From contig OY759219.1 of assembly GCA_963662175.1 (NCBI GenBank), positions 29,430,908 through 29,494,907 of the forward strand: a DNA stretch of 64,000 bases, read 5' to 3'. Shown here one piece after another: positions 22,068 to 34,000 of this stretch (positions within the stretch are counted from its first letter, which is position 1; each line of letters opens with the position of its first letter). The position numbers and the translations under genes are program-made. The notes beneath the pieces were generated by a model, which worked only from the letters and a program-made list of their open reading frames with translations, ran no database searches and was not told the DNA's origin. Source of the DNA: Aradus depressus (Eukaryota > Arthropoda > Insecta > Hemiptera > Aradidae).

Positions 22068-24340
22068 TGTGGCGTCCCAAAGTTTTGATCGGGAGGGGGG
22101 GTTGTAAGGGGGGCCTAAGTATATAAATAGTGCTAACTCATTAACTAATGGTCGAATTGTCATGAAATTTCACATGTAGTATTTTTAAAAGCCAAATAGG
22201 AAAAAAAGGTGTGTGGCGTCCCAAAGTTTTGAACGGGAGGGGGGGTTGTGGGGGGGCCTAAGTATAAATATAGAGCTAACTCATTAACTAATGGGCGAAT
22301 TGTCATGAAATTTTACAGGTAGTCTTTTTAAAAGCCAAACAAGAAAAAAAGGTGTGTGGCGTCCCAAAGTTTTGAACGGGAGGGGGGGTTGTGGGGGGGC
22401 CTAAGTATAAATATAGAGCTAACTCAATAACTAATGGGCGAATCGTCATGAAATTTCACATGTAGTATTTTTAAAAGCCAAATAGGAAAAAAAGGTGTGT
22501 GGCGTCCCAAAGTTTTGAACGGGAGGGGGGGTTGTGGGGGGGCCTAAGTATAAATATAGAGCTAATTCTTTAACGGTTGGTCGGATTGTCACGAAATTTC
22601 ACATGGAGTATTCCTGAAGGCCAAATAGAAAAATAAGGTGTGTGGCGTCCCAAAGTTTTGATCGGGAGGGGGGGTTGTGGGGGGGCCTAAGTTGCTAACA
22701 CATTAACTAATGGTCGAATTGTCATGAAATTTCACACGTAGTCTTTTTAAAAGCCAAACAGGAAAAAAAGGTGTGTGGCGTCCCAAAGTTTTGAACGGGA
22801 GGGGGGGTTGTGGGGGGGCCTAAGTATAAATATAGAGCTAACTCATTAACTAATGGGCGAATCGTCATGAAATTTCACATGTAGTATTTTTAAAAGCCAA
22901 ATAGGAAAAAAAGGTGTGTGGCGTCCCAAAGTTTTGAACGAGAGGGGGGGTAGTGGGGGGGCCTAAGTATAAATAAAGAGCTAACTCATTAACTAATGGG
23001 CGAATCGTCATGAAATTTCACGTAGTATTTTTAAAAGCCTAATAGGAAAATAAGGTGTGTGGCGTCCCAAAGTTTTGAACGGGAGGGGGGGTTGTGGGGG
23101 GGGCCTAAGTATAAATATAGAGCCAATTCTTTAACGGTTGGTCGGATTGTCACGATATTTCACATGGAGTATTCCTGAAGGCCAAATAGAAAAATAAGGT
23201 GTGTGGCGTCCCAAAGTTTTGATCGGGAGGGGGGGTTGTAAGGGGGGCCTAAGTATATAAATAGTGCTAACACAATAACTAATGGTCGAATTGTCATGAA
23301 ATTTCACACGTAGTCTTTTTAAAAGCCTAACAGGAAAATAAGGTGTGTGGCGTCCCAAAGTTTTGATCGGGAGGGGGGGTTGTGGGGGGGCCTAAGTATA
23401 AATATAGAGCTAACTCATTAACTAATGGGCGAATCGTCATGAAATTTCACATGTAGTATTTTTAAAAGCCAAATAGGAAAAAAAGGTGTGTGGCGTCCCA
23501 AAGTTTTGAACGGGAGGGGGGGTTGTGGGGGGGCCTAAGTATAAATATAGAGCTAACTCATTAACTAATGGGCGAATCGTCATGAAATTTCACGTAGTAC
23601 TTTTAAAAGCCAAATAGGAAAAAAAGGTGTGTGGCGTCCCAAAGTTTTGAACGGGAGGGGGGGTTGTGGGGGGGCCTAAGTATAAATATAGAGCTAGCTC
23701 ATTAACGGTTGATCGAATTCTCACAAAGTTTCACATGTAGTATTCCTGAAGACCAAATAAAAAAATAGGCGGTGTAACGGCTCAAAATTTTGTACGGGAG
23801 GGGGGGTAGTAGCGGGGGGACCTAAGTATAAATATGGCGCTAGCTCAATAACGGTTGGTCGTATTGTCATGGAATTTCACATGTAGTATTCTTAAAAGCC
23901 AAATAGAAATATAGGGTGTATAGGTCACACAATTTTGAACGGGAGGGTGGGTTGATGGGGGCCTAAGTATAAGTATAGTGATAAGTCATTAACGGATGAT
24001 CGGATTGTCACGAAATTTCACATGTAGTATTCCTGGAGGCCAAATAGAAAAATAGGTGGTGTGACGGCTCAAAATTGTTTACGGGAGGGGGGGTTGTGGC
24101 GGGGGGACCTAAGTATAAATATAGTGCTAGCTCATTAACGGCCATTAACGGTCACATGTAGTATTCCTGGAGGCCAAATAGAAAAATAGGGTGTGTGACG
24201 TCAAAAAATTGTGAACGGGAGGGGGGTTATGGGGGTAGGCATAAATTTGAAGATAGTGATAGGTCGCTAACGGATGATCGGATTGTCACGAAATTTCACA
24301 TGTAGCATTCTTGATGGTCAAATAAAAAAATACACTATGT
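22068..24340 (+). repeat. ~143-bp tandem array inside the Helitron
   Basis: About 15 units, each with 'gtgtggcgtcccaaagtttt', a G-run, 'cctaagtataaatatag' and 'tcatgaaatttcacatgtag'. Starts at 22211, 22354, 22497 and 22639 show the period. Units decay toward the right end. The G7 runs occur once per unit. Confidence 0.9.
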
Positions 24341-24439
24341 GACATTTTAAAAATTTGGAAGGGGCGGCTAAGCATGAAAATAATGCTGAATCATTGAAGG
24401 GTAATCGGATTGTCATGAATTTCACATGTAGTAGTAGTA

Positions 24440-26215
24440 ACTATGTATTCGCTGTGGGGTTCACTGTTGCAAGACATTTACTAGCTGTGATGCCCAGCGT
24501 TCCTAATATCGTACTAGCTGTGGGGTCCGCTGTTGCAAGGCACTTACTAACTGTAGTGCTCAGCCCCAGCGTTCCTAACTATGTACTGGCTGTGGGGTTC
24601 GCTGTTGCAAGGCACCTACAAGACATTTACTAGCTGTGATGCCCAGCGTTCCTAATTACGTACTAGCTGTGGGGTCTGCTGTTGCAAGGCGCTAGCAGTG
24701 TGGCCCAGCGTATTTAACTACGTAGGTACTAGCTGTGGGGTCCGCAGTTGCAAGGCACCTACTACCTGTAGGGCCCAGCGTTCCTAAAAACGTACTAACT
24801 GTGGGGTCCGTCGTTGCAAAAGCATACTAGCTGTGATGCCCAGGGTTCCTAATATCGTACTAGCTGTGGGGTCCGTTGTTGCAAGGCATTTACTAGCTGT
24901 AGTGCCCAGCGTTCCTAACTATGTAAAGCTGTGAAGTTCGCTGTTGCAAAGCACTTACTAACTGTAATGCCCAGCGTATTTAACTACGTACTAGCTGTGG
25001 GTCCGCTGTTGCAAGGCACTTAATAGCTGTGATGCCCAGCGTTCCTAACTTCGTACTAGCTGTGGGGTTCGCTGTTGCGAGGCACATACTAGCTGTGGTG
25101 ACCAGCGTTCCTAACTTCGTACTAGCTGTGGGGTCCGTTGTTGCAAGGCATTTACTAGCTGTAGTGCCCAGCGTTCCTAACTATGTACTAGCTGTGAAGT
25201 TCGCTGTTGCAAAGCACTTACTAACTGTAATGCCCAGCGTATTTAACTACATACTAGCTGTGGGGTCCGCTGTTGCAAGGCGCTAGCAATGTGGCCCAGC
25301 GTATTTAACTACGTAGGTACTAGCTGTGGGGTCCACCGTTGCAAAACTCATACTAGCTGTGATGCCCTGTGGTTCTAACTACATACTATCTGTGAGGTCC
25401 GCAGTTGCAAGGCACCTACTACCTGTAGGGCCCAGCGTTCCTAAAAACGTACTAGCTGTGGGGTCCGTCGTTGCAAAAGCATACTAGCTGTGATGCCCAG
25501 GGTTCCTAATATCGTACTAGCTGTGGGGTCCGTTGTTGCAAGGCATTTACTAGCTGTAGTGCCCAGCGTTCCTAACTATGTACTAGCTGTGAAGTACGCT
25601 GTTGCAAAGCACTTACTAACTGTAATGCCCAGCGTATTTAACTACGTACTAGCTGTGGGGTCCGCTGTTGCAAGGCACTTAATAGCTGTGATGCCCAGCG
25701 TTCCTAACTTCGTACTAGCTGTGGGGTCCGCTGTTGCGAGGCACATACTAGCTGTGGTGACCAGCGTTCCTAACTACGTACTAGCTGTGGGGTCCGTTGT
25801 TGCAAGGCATTTACTAGCTGTAGTGCCCAGCGTTCCTAACTATGTACTAGCTGTGAAGTTCGCTGTTGCAAGGCACTTAATAGCTGTGATGCCCAGCGTT
25901 CCTAACTTCGTACTAGCTGTGGGGTCCGCTGTTGCGAGTCACATACTAGCTGTGGTGACCAGCGTTCCTAACTACGTACTAGCTGTTGGGTCCGCCGTCG
26001 CAAGGCACATACTAGCTATGATGCCCAGCATTCCCAACTACGTACTAGCTGTTGTGCTCAGCGTTGCAAGCCACATACTAGCTGTGGTCACAAACGTTCT
26101 TAGGTACGCACTGACTATGACGTCCAGCGATGCTAAGTAATCACTAGGTGTGGCTTCCGCCGTTGAAAGGCGCATACTAGCTGTGGTGCCCAGGAGTCCT
26201 AAAAACTTACTAGCG
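24440..26215 (+). repeat. 66-bp minisatellite with ~657-bp higher-order pattern
   Basis: Roughly 26 units of 'tactagctgtggggtccgct' + 'gttgcaaggcac' + 'cccagcgttcctaacta'. 'ttcctaaaaacgtact' at 24781 recurs at 25438, showing a higher-order block of about ten units. The 22-residue periodic peptide (VPNYVLAVGSAVARHLLAV) stays open for up to 216 codons because 66 is divisible by three; many units break the frame. Confidence 0.9.
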
Positions 26216-26504
26216 TTACAACAGCTGAAGGACTATAAGCCTTATTCCGTATGAATAATTGAAAATTATAACATCATGAATGTACTGTCGAGGAACTGAA
26301 TAGCGTTATAGAAGATATTGGGAGAAAAATCAAAGTTCCCCGGGCAACGCCGGGTATTACTGCTAGTAACTAAATATAAGAGAGAAAATAATTACATCGA
26401 TAATAATATTCAGAAAAAATTACAATTTAGTTAAAAAAATAAATATATATAATATCAAATACACACATATATATTATATATTTGTGTGTGTATTTATTAC
26501 TATA

Positions 26505-26840
26505 TAGGTTAGGTTTGATGACTCATGCTCGGGCTTTAACTACGAGGCCATATCGCCTACTACCAGAGTGCTCTTTCGTCACTCTGGTGGACATGAGCCC
26601 GACTCTACTGTGGGAGTCCTAAATTTTGCCTACCCTAAATTTTTATTCATCTAGGGTAGGGATCTTTAACGAGTACCTGACATCGTACAGGCTCGGGACC
26701 ATCGCTTAACGTCCCATCCGAAGGACGCTTAAGTTTATTTTACCTCCCAGATAAAATAAACTAAGGGCCTCGGTCGGGCTATGAACCCACGACCTTGAGC
26801 TCAGAAGTCAAGCACGCATACCACTGAGCTACCGGCGCCC
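26505..26840 (-). mobile_element. tRNA-derived SINE (copy G), near full length
   Basis: Minus strand, tail side 'aggttaggttt', complete body and tRNA head ending 'gctaccggcgccctc'. It has a short deletion in 'ggacggcgtgcttaag'. Confidence 0.9.
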
Positions 26841-26842
26841 TC

Positions 26843-27066
26843 AGTATAATAAATATAATATATACTTTAAAAAAATAAATAGCTACTCAACAAAATGCAT
26901 TTCTATTTGCATTATATTGTAACTAATACTTTCCGATTTGCATTATATTGTAACTAATACTTTCCGATTTGCATTATATTGTAACTAATACTTTCCGATT
27001 TGCATTATATTGTAACTAATACTTTCCGATTTGCATTATATTGTAACTAATACTTTCCGATTTGCA
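26843..27066 (+). repeat. Right copy of the distant inverted repeat, with 31-bp tandem array
   Basis: The first ~95 bases pair with 19,616-19,711. Then 'actttccgatttgcattata' repeats five times with a 31-bp period (26902-27066); the left copy has only one such unit, so the array expanded after the two copies separated. Confidence 0.8.
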
Positions 27067-27424
27067 TTTTTGAAGAACGCCATCTGCTATAAAGATAAAG
27101 AACAAGTTTTATTCAACTAGAATTATGTGCTACCACTTAAACATGATTCACGCAATGTATTTATGTACATGTCATTTTCAAGACATTATAACGCGAATCA
27201 CGTAAGGATCGTAAGAGAAAAGGGGCAAAAACAGGATCCAAATGGAAATGTTTTATGTTATTCCGAAGAACGATATTTTATACGCTGGATTCACAGGTCG
27301 TAAATCAGTCATCTCGTAAAAATAAAGCTTTTAGAAGGGACCTGTAAAAAGGGCCAGAAAAAAATGTCTCCAAGTATCAAACGAGATATTATAGAAAACA
27401 AAAGGAAAATCGTCCATGAATCAT
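27067..27424. other. Non-coding spacer
   Basis: No feature recognised. Confidence 0.4.
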
Positions 27425-28345
27425 CGGCAATGTACATCCCCAGAACGCTTTCCCTCCAAAACCAGTCGACCGATTGCGTTAATAACAGTTGACTTACATA
27501 AGGGCTCCTAAATCCTCAAACTAAATTTTGTGTCGATAAATTCATTACTTTCGCAGTTATTAGGGTTTTTGAATTGAGCCCCCTCCCGTGAACTCCTTCT
27601 TACCTTCAACCGATATCGCTGAAATAATTTTCAGAGGAACCGAAGAAGGGAAGAGGGCAACTCAAAAACCCCAATAACTGCCGATGTAATGAATGTATCG
27701 ACATGAAATTTTATATTTGAAGTCAAAAGTAATGAGGACATTACCTGTCAAATTTCACCTATATCGACCTAAGAGAAAAGGTAATTCAGAGGAGAGGAGC
27801 TCAATTCAAAAACCCAATAACTTCCGATGTAATGAATGTATCGACATGAAATTTCATATTTGAAGTCAAAATTCAATGGGGACATAACCTGTCAAATTTC
27901 AGTTATATTGACAGAAGAGAAAAGAGAATTCAGAGAAGAGCTCAATTAAAAAACCCAATAACTGCCGATGTAATGAATGTATCGATATGAAATTTCATAT
28001 TTGAAGTCAAAACTCAATGTGGTCATTACCTGTCAAATTTCAGCTATATCGACCGATGAGAAAAGGGAATTCAGAGGAGAGGAGCTCAATTTTAAAAAAA
28101 ACCAATAACTCCCGATGTAATGAATGTATCGACATGAAATTTCATATTTGAAGTGAAAACTCAATGAGGACATTACCTGTCAAATTTCAGCTATATCGAC
28201 CGAAGAGAAAAGGGAATTCAGAGGAGAGGAGCTCAATTAAAAAACCCCAATAACTGCACATATGATGAATTTATCGTAGTATGATTACTATTGAATATTA
28301 GCGCAAACGGTCGACTGGTTTTGAAGGGAGAAAAAAAAACTGCTT
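27425..28345 (-). repeat. Family R block: 143-bp array between inverted ends
   Basis: 'ccgatgtaatgaatgtatcg' recurs at 27681, 27824, 27965 and 28112, giving about 4.5 units of ~143 bp. The left end ('tccaaaaccagtcgaccg') and right end ('cggtcgactggttttgaagg') are inverted copies of the family R start. This is the clearest family R block and suggests a bounded, possibly fold-back, element. Confidence 0.8.
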
Positions 28346-28829
28346 CAAACTTCTTTGCAATCTACTCGCATCCCTCCATCACTCCATAGTAAACTGATAT
28401 GCTTACATATATTCCTTAATGCAATTGGCAAAGTAGCAATGTGGAGGAGGACTGTAACAAATAAGAAATGGTTGGGTGACCGATGTACATTTATCGACAG
28501 TGAGGGGTTGTTTTTATTTTTTCTTCGTCTGGAACGATAACATTAGGACAAACCCCTGACTGAGAGCAGCAATGATATATCTTATATTTCCCAAGAGGGG
28601 CTCTACTCCTGTTGAACCATAAATAGGAACCCTTGGCCTCTCTGGGTGCTAGCTTCGCTTCAATTCAATTTGCTTTCTGTCGCTATGCTTCTGTAGTAAA
28701 GCGCAGTAATGCTGATTGTTCGGTTTAACCGACAGTCTCTTCATTTCTGATAGAAAACAGAACGTAAAATTCAAGGAATAAACTAAACGTTACAAATTGT
28801 GGCCGAGGCAAATAGGTGTTTTATGTGGT
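28346..28829. other. Non-coding spacer
   Basis: A 61-codon frame at 28355 has no recognisable motif. Nothing else seen. Confidence 0.4.
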
Positions 28830-28929
28830 AGGTATGGTGTCAAATTTAGGACGCCCACGGTACATTTGGGTTCATGGTCACCAGAGTGACGAAACTATAT
28901 CTTGTTATATCTATATTATATTGTTATAT
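28830..28929 (+). mobile_element. SINE relic (copy H)
   Basis: Decayed plus-strand SINE body ('caaatttaggacgcccac', 'tcaccagagtgacgaaac'). The errantivirus was inserted at its right edge. Confidence 0.6.
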
Positions 28930-29126
28930 AGTTAAGTGACACCTAACTACAAAAAGCATAGACTCAGCATCAGCACTTCTAGAAACAATATAACGGCGTT
29001 CGACTGCCGCGCGCTCAGTCTATTGAGTTCCGTCTTGCTGTTCACAACACCTTTACTTTGTAATTTTTCTGTATTTTAATAAAAGTTATTTTTTAAAAAC
29101 TACTTTGTTGAATTCAGAACTTAATT
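28930..29126 (+). repeat. 5' LTR
   Basis: 197 bp, starts AGTTAAGTG and ends CTTAATT, as in gypsy-type LTRs (AGT...), not TG...CA. A TCAGTC initiator-like site at 29015-29020 is a candidate start of transcription. No clear TATA box. Contains AATAAA. Confidence 0.95.
29015..29020 (+). promoter_or_regulatory. Candidate initiator of the proviral transcript
   Basis: TCAGTC matches the arthropod initiator consensus TCAKTY within the LTR. Errantivirus LTR promoters are often TATA-less. I could not find a convincing downstream promoter element at the expected spacing, so the start is inferred. Confidence 0.4.
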
Positions 29127-29144
29127 GGCGCTGCGGACAGGATC
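29126..29144 (+). other. Primer binding site
   Basis: TGGCGCTGCGGACAGGAT begins on the last T of the LTR. A tRNA ending GCGCCA would pair with it; tRNA-Ser primers with this end serve related elements (17.6/297 group). The match to a specific tRNA gene was not tested. Confidence 0.7.
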
Positions 29145-29341
29145 TCGCGAGTGATTTTAGTGGTGTTTCTCCATTGATCATTTGAATATTAATTCTTCAC
29201 GCGGGATTCGAACTTATTTCAGTAATTGTGATCTTAGTGACAGTGTTTTGGCCCATTGGTGGAAATTCATTATTTCCGGCGACCAAACAGAAGACGGACA
29301 ACTCTACTTTAGACCCAAGGACCTCCGCAAGAGTATCTGCG

Positions 29342-29365
29342 ATGTACATCATCCAACTCCTGTAA
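29342..29365 (+). CDS. Leader uORF that doubles as env exon 1
   Basis: The ATG at 29342 is the first ATG downstream of the candidate transcription start. In unspliced RNA it gives a seven-codon frame whose TAA stop lies inside the GTAAGT splice donor (29362-29367). If the donor joins the acceptor at 34651, the frame instead continues into env. This is seen in the sequence; use of the splice is inferred from known splicing of errantivirus env RNA. Confidence 0.65.
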   Translation: MYIIQLL

Positions 29366-29636
29366 GTCCTTGCCTTATTTATCCTTAACTTTAGGTAATC
29401 ATTTTGAACCAAATTTATCCATTTTTTATAATCTTGAATAATTAAAAAAAATAAATAAAATAAAATAAAATAATAATAAAATAAATACTTAATAATAATA
29501 ATATCTTGTAAATTTTAAATAATTCATAATTAGATAGATAAGTTTCTTAAATTGTATAGAAAAAAAAAAAAAAAAACATTTCTTATTTTAATAGACAAAC
29601 TAAGGAAATCTTTAATCTTTATTTCTTTATTTGCAC

Positions 29637-31007
29637 ATGAATTCAGCACAAGTAGAACTAATTGCAGATAATACCCAGTTACTTGAACAAATTAGAAATA
29701 ATTCAAATAGACCGCTTGTTCAACCTGCTAAATTTATTATTAATAAAAATCAAACTAATACAAATATGTCTCCCCCAGTACTCGAACCAACACCTGTCGC
29801 CCCCACACAAACCGAGCTTCAGTTGCTAATCAATTCTCTACCTCAGTATTCACCCGGAGATAATTTATCGATTTTTATTACGGAAGTAGAAAACTTGAAT
29901 AAACATTTAGAAAACAGACTGACACCCGACTTACAGTACATAGTAAATTGCTCGATCAAATCAAAAATAAAAGGTGAAGCTAGGGACTTTTTAAGTTACC
30001 TTGGTGCTGATAACTGGACCGAAATCAAGAAAACTTTGTTACAAAAATATGGAGATCAGAGATCGGAGGACGTACTTCTAACCAACTTGAAACAGACCGT
30101 ACAACAACGAAACGAGACGTACATGGACTTTTACGCAAGACTCGTCAAAAATTATAACAATGTATTACAAAATATAATGCTTAACGTAGAAGAGCCAAAT
30201 TACTTAGCCTTTAAAAAATTTGAATATACCAAACTAGCAACAAAGACATTCCAAATAGGATTGTTAGAACCTTACCGGTCCTTCCTCAGTCATTTTGAGC
30301 TAAGCTCACTGGAGGGATGCATAAATAAATGCCAACTCCTTGACAATCGTCAAAGCGAATGGGACTACACAGAATTCATTCGTAGGACCCAGGGAACTTC
30401 AAAGCCTCCGCCCCAACTTAAACCTATTCAGATTCATTCAGAACAACCGCCTGGATATCCAAACCTTTATGGATATAATCCTAGACCAAATCCCAACGTG
30501 CTAGGGTATCGTATGATGCCACCTATGCAACAACGGGCCATCCAACACCCACAATATAAGCAAGGTCAGCAAAACCTAGTTAGACCTCCTCCACTTTCCC
30601 CCAGACAAGGTCAACAACCGTTTACCCCAAGATTTCCTGTTAGACCAGCATCTGGAATGTACCAGAATGCTAGACCAAAACCAACCCCTATGTCTATTCA
30701 ATCCAGGGTAAACACTCAACAATTTAACCGTAATAGACCTTGGACTAACACTCCGCCCGTGCCAATGGACATAAATACATTGGAAACGGACCTCACCGAT
30801 TATAATCCTTATTTTTATTATGATGATGGAAATTACACATACCAACCCTATGGAGAAGGAGACGTAGGTCAGAGCGAAATAGACTTGACCAACTCTCACT
30901 TGACCACCCCCCACATTGAGGAACCAGACGAACAAACCGAACAAATTGAACCAACTGAAAATATTGTAAATTTTTGGGAACCAGCCTCAGAACTGCCGAC
31001 CACGTAG
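29637..31007 (+). CDS. gag: Gag structural polyprotein
   Basis: 456 codons from the ATG at 29637, which is the second ATG of the genomic RNA; a frame extension to an upstream TTG has no support. It forms the virion core and packages RNA. The first half is helical, with a retrotransposon-gag-like stretch (~residues 130-190, including 'NETYMDFYARLVKNY'). The second half is rich in Pro, Arg and Gln, with an acidic tail. There is no CCHC zinc knuckle, as in other gypsy-type Gags, so RNA binding probably relies on the basic Pro/Arg region. The end overlaps pol. Confidence 0.92.
   Translation: MNSAQVELIADNTQLLEQIRNNSNRPLVQPAKFIINKNQTNTNMSPPVLEPTPVAPTQTELQLLINSLPQYSPGDNLSIFITEVENLNKHLENRLTPDLQYIVNCSIKSKIKGEARDFLSYLGADNWTEIKKTLLQKYGDQRSEDVLLTNLKQTVQQRNETYMDFYARLVKNYNNVLQNIMLNVEEPNYLAFKKFEYTKLATKTFQIGLLEPYRSFLSHFELSSLEGCINKCQLLDNRQSEWDYTEFIRRTQGTSKPPPQLKPIQIHSEQPPGYPNLYGYNPRPNPNVLGYRMMPPMQQRAIQHPQYKQGQQNLVRPPPLSPRQGQQPFTPRFPVRPASGMYQNARPKPTPMSIQSRVNTQQFNRNRPWTNTPPVPMDINTLETDLTDYNPYFYYDDGNYTYQPYGEGDVGQSEIDLTNSHLTTPHIEEPDEQTEQIEPTENIVNFWEPASELPTT
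30968..30974 (+). promoter_or_regulatory. -1 ribosomal frameshift site AAATTTT
   Basis: In the gag frame the bases read A AAT TTT, the X XXY YYZ pattern of -1 slippery heptamers, 33 bases before the gag stop. Slippage back by one enters the pol frame, which is open from here. I did not establish a downstream stimulatory structure. Confidence 0.75.
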
Positions 31008-34000
31008 ACCTTAATTGCTTAAATTCAAAACCCAAATTACCTTTTCTATATTTACCTCAGACTAACTTAAAAATTTTAATCGATTCAGGAGCCTCAAATT
31101 CAGTCATTAATACACAACCTGCATTTGAAAAATTTTCTCAATATCTGTTCAAAAAACCATTCAGCATTACTGGATTGTTAAACAAGAAATCAGCTGATGA
31201 CAACGTTCAAGCCCCTCTATTATCAGAACTTGGCATTCACGAATCAATCAATTTTCACGTAATTGACTGGCACAAACATTTCGACGCACTAATAGGTAGC
31301 GAAGATCTAGAAAGACTTGGAGCGATCATAGATTATAGAAATAACACACTCAAAATCGCGAATCAGGAAATTCCATTCCTCCTAGGATATACTTCCCAGT
31401 CAATCAAACCTTGCAAAGTGCTTGTAAATAATTATGTCAGAATACCGGTGACACAAGAACAAGGTGATGTATGTCTCCCAGAGATAAAACTTACCAACGA
31501 CATTACGATTCCCGAATCTTTAGTTACTATACGCAATGGCTTTTGTCTAGTACCTATAGATGTAAACAATACAGAGATTTATTTTGACGAACGAATTCCT
31601 GTCACACCTGTCTCAGTCACAGATATAGAATACCCACAGCCTTCTAAACCTTCCAAATTAAACGTTTCTGAAGCAATTAGGACGTCACACTTGAATGGAG
31701 AAGAGAAACGAGCCATACTCAATATTTGTAGACAGTTCAAAGACACCTTTTATGACGATGAAGAGGGATTACCTTTCTCCAATTCTGTCAAACACAAAAT
31801 TAGGACAACAGACGAAGACCCAGTATACGTAAAATCTTTTAGACACCCATACCACATGATGACCGAGATTCAGAGACAAATACAGAAACTTTTGGACAAT
31901 AAAATCATTCGACCGTCAATATCGCCTTACAGTGCTCCCGTATGGATCGTACCGAAGAAAATGGACGCATCCGGTGAACGAAAGTATAGAATGGTGATAG
32001 ACTACAGAAAGCTTAATGAGAAGACAATTGAAGATCGTTACCCCCTCCCGCGAATAGACGAAATTTTAGATAACTTGGGTAAATGCCAATATATTAGCAC
32101 TCTTGACCTAGCTCAAGGATTTCATGAGATAGAGATGGACCCCGGATCAATAGAAAAGACAGCCTTTACAGTAAACAATGGACATTACGAATACCTCAGG
32201 ATGCCATTTGGTCTCAAGAATGCACCAAGCACATTCCAAAGGGTGATGGATAATGTATTACGCGAGTATTTATACAAATTCTGTTTCGTTTACATGGACG
32301 ATATTGTAATTTTCAGTAAATCTCTAGATGAACATTGTCAACACTTGAGAAATGTATTTCAAAAATTACGAACATTTAATCTCAGAGTCCAACTGGACAA
32401 ATCCGAATTCTTGAGAAAAGAAGTTCAGTTTTTAGGTCATGTCGTGACCCCGGATGGTATTAAACCAAACCCAACGAAAATAGAAGCTATAGAAAAATAT
32501 CCCATACCGCGAACTACGTCAGCAATAAAATCATTTCTAGGACTAATAGGATATTACAGACGTTTTATTTCCAATTTTGCCAAAATAGTAGCACCAATGA
32601 GCAAATGCCTCAAGAAAGGATCAAAACTGGACCCGAATGATCCAGACTACGTACAAGCCTTCCAACAATGCAAAGAATTATTGACAAATTCACCTATTTT
32701 AGCTTACCCTGACCTGTCAAAATCATTTCTTCTTACCACTGATGCATCTAATGTTGCAATAGGAAGTGTTCTATCTCAGAATAATAGACCTATTGGATTT
32801 TACTCCAGAGTTCTCAACAGTGCAGAAAAAAATTACTCCACAATTGAAAAAGAACTACTGGCTATCATAGACTCTACAAAACATTTCCGACCATACCTAT
32901 ACGGTAAGAGATTTACAATAGAAACTGACCATAAACCTTTAGTTTGGCTGTACAAAATAAAAGAACCAAATTCTCGTCTTATCAGATGGAAAATAAAACT
33001 GGAAGAGTTTGACTTTGAGATCCAGTACAAGAAAGGGAAAGAAAACTTTGTAGCAGACGCCCTATCAAGAATTGAAATTAATAACTTTGATGACGAAGAA
33101 GCCGACGATTCAATGTCAATCCAGGTATGTTTGGACGAAGGGGACGCCAATCAGCTGCGCAGAGAAGCTCAGGCACTCTCAAACAATGATCTGGATGAAA
33201 TACTAAATCAACCCCCAGATAACAGTGAACAGTATCAAGAAATAATACAAGATCTTGAAAAAACATTAGACGAACAGGACAATGACACTGATCTGGAAAC
33301 CGTGCACTCAACTGATGGAGACACTGGAAAAACTGTCCCTATCAGCGAAAGACCACTAAATGTTTTCACCAACCGAATTATATTTAGCATCGGAGAAACT
33401 CGTAAAAGTAGATTAACTAGACCTTTCAATAGGATGACTCACTTCGCAACTATCAGAAGAAGCGCTATTGAAGAGGACCTCTCCATTCTCCTCAAACAAA
33501 TCATAAGACCAGACCAAAATTTCGGTATATATTTTAAGGACGAAATAATTCATAAACCGTTCCTTGACCTTGTATACAAGATATTTAATAATTCAATAAA
33601 AATATTTATCTGTACGAAATTCTGTCAAGATGTAACCGATGAAGACAGACAAAATAACATTGTAATGGAATATCACGACCAAAACCACAACGGTATAAAC
33701 GAAACCCTGAACCAATTAAAGGAAAAATATTTCTGGCCAAAAATGAAGGATACCATCAGTAGTGTCATCAATATCTGTGATCTATGTCAACGATCGAAGT
33801 ATGAAAGAAGACCGTACGACCTAAAACTTTCAGGACCAATGACGGCTCAAAGACCATTTGAGGTCATCCATATTGACACCTTCTCTTTCGATGGCTCAAA
33901 ATTTCTAACAATAATCGATTTATTTTCTCGCTACGCTCAGGCATACCTTATCAAAGATGGAACTAGTCTGACAATTCTAAATAAACTCCGACATTACTTT

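Larger units (their letters stand above)
21924..26366 (+). mobile_element. Non-autonomous Helitron
   Basis: Starts with TC (TCTATATTAATAAAG) after an A and ends CCCGGGCAACGCCGGGT...CTGCTAG followed by T. This gives the GC-rich hairpin 10-15 bases before a terminal CTAG that defines Helitrons. Between the ends are a 143-bp array and a 66-bp minisatellite. No Rep/helicase is encoded, so it depends on an autonomous relative. No target duplication is expected. Confidence 0.85.

Noticed and set aside
24440..26215. CRISPR-like regularly spaced repeat
   Set aside because: Units are head-to-tail without unique spacers, inside a Helitron in a eukaryotic context.
29182..29388. 68-codon frame in the proviral leader
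   Set aside because: It has no ATG at its start and lies in the untranslated leader; only the ATG at 29,342, in a different frame, is the likely initiation site.
32833..33429. Minus-strand frames of 64-105 codons within pol
   Set aside because: They are shadows of the pol coding frame with no recognisable motif.
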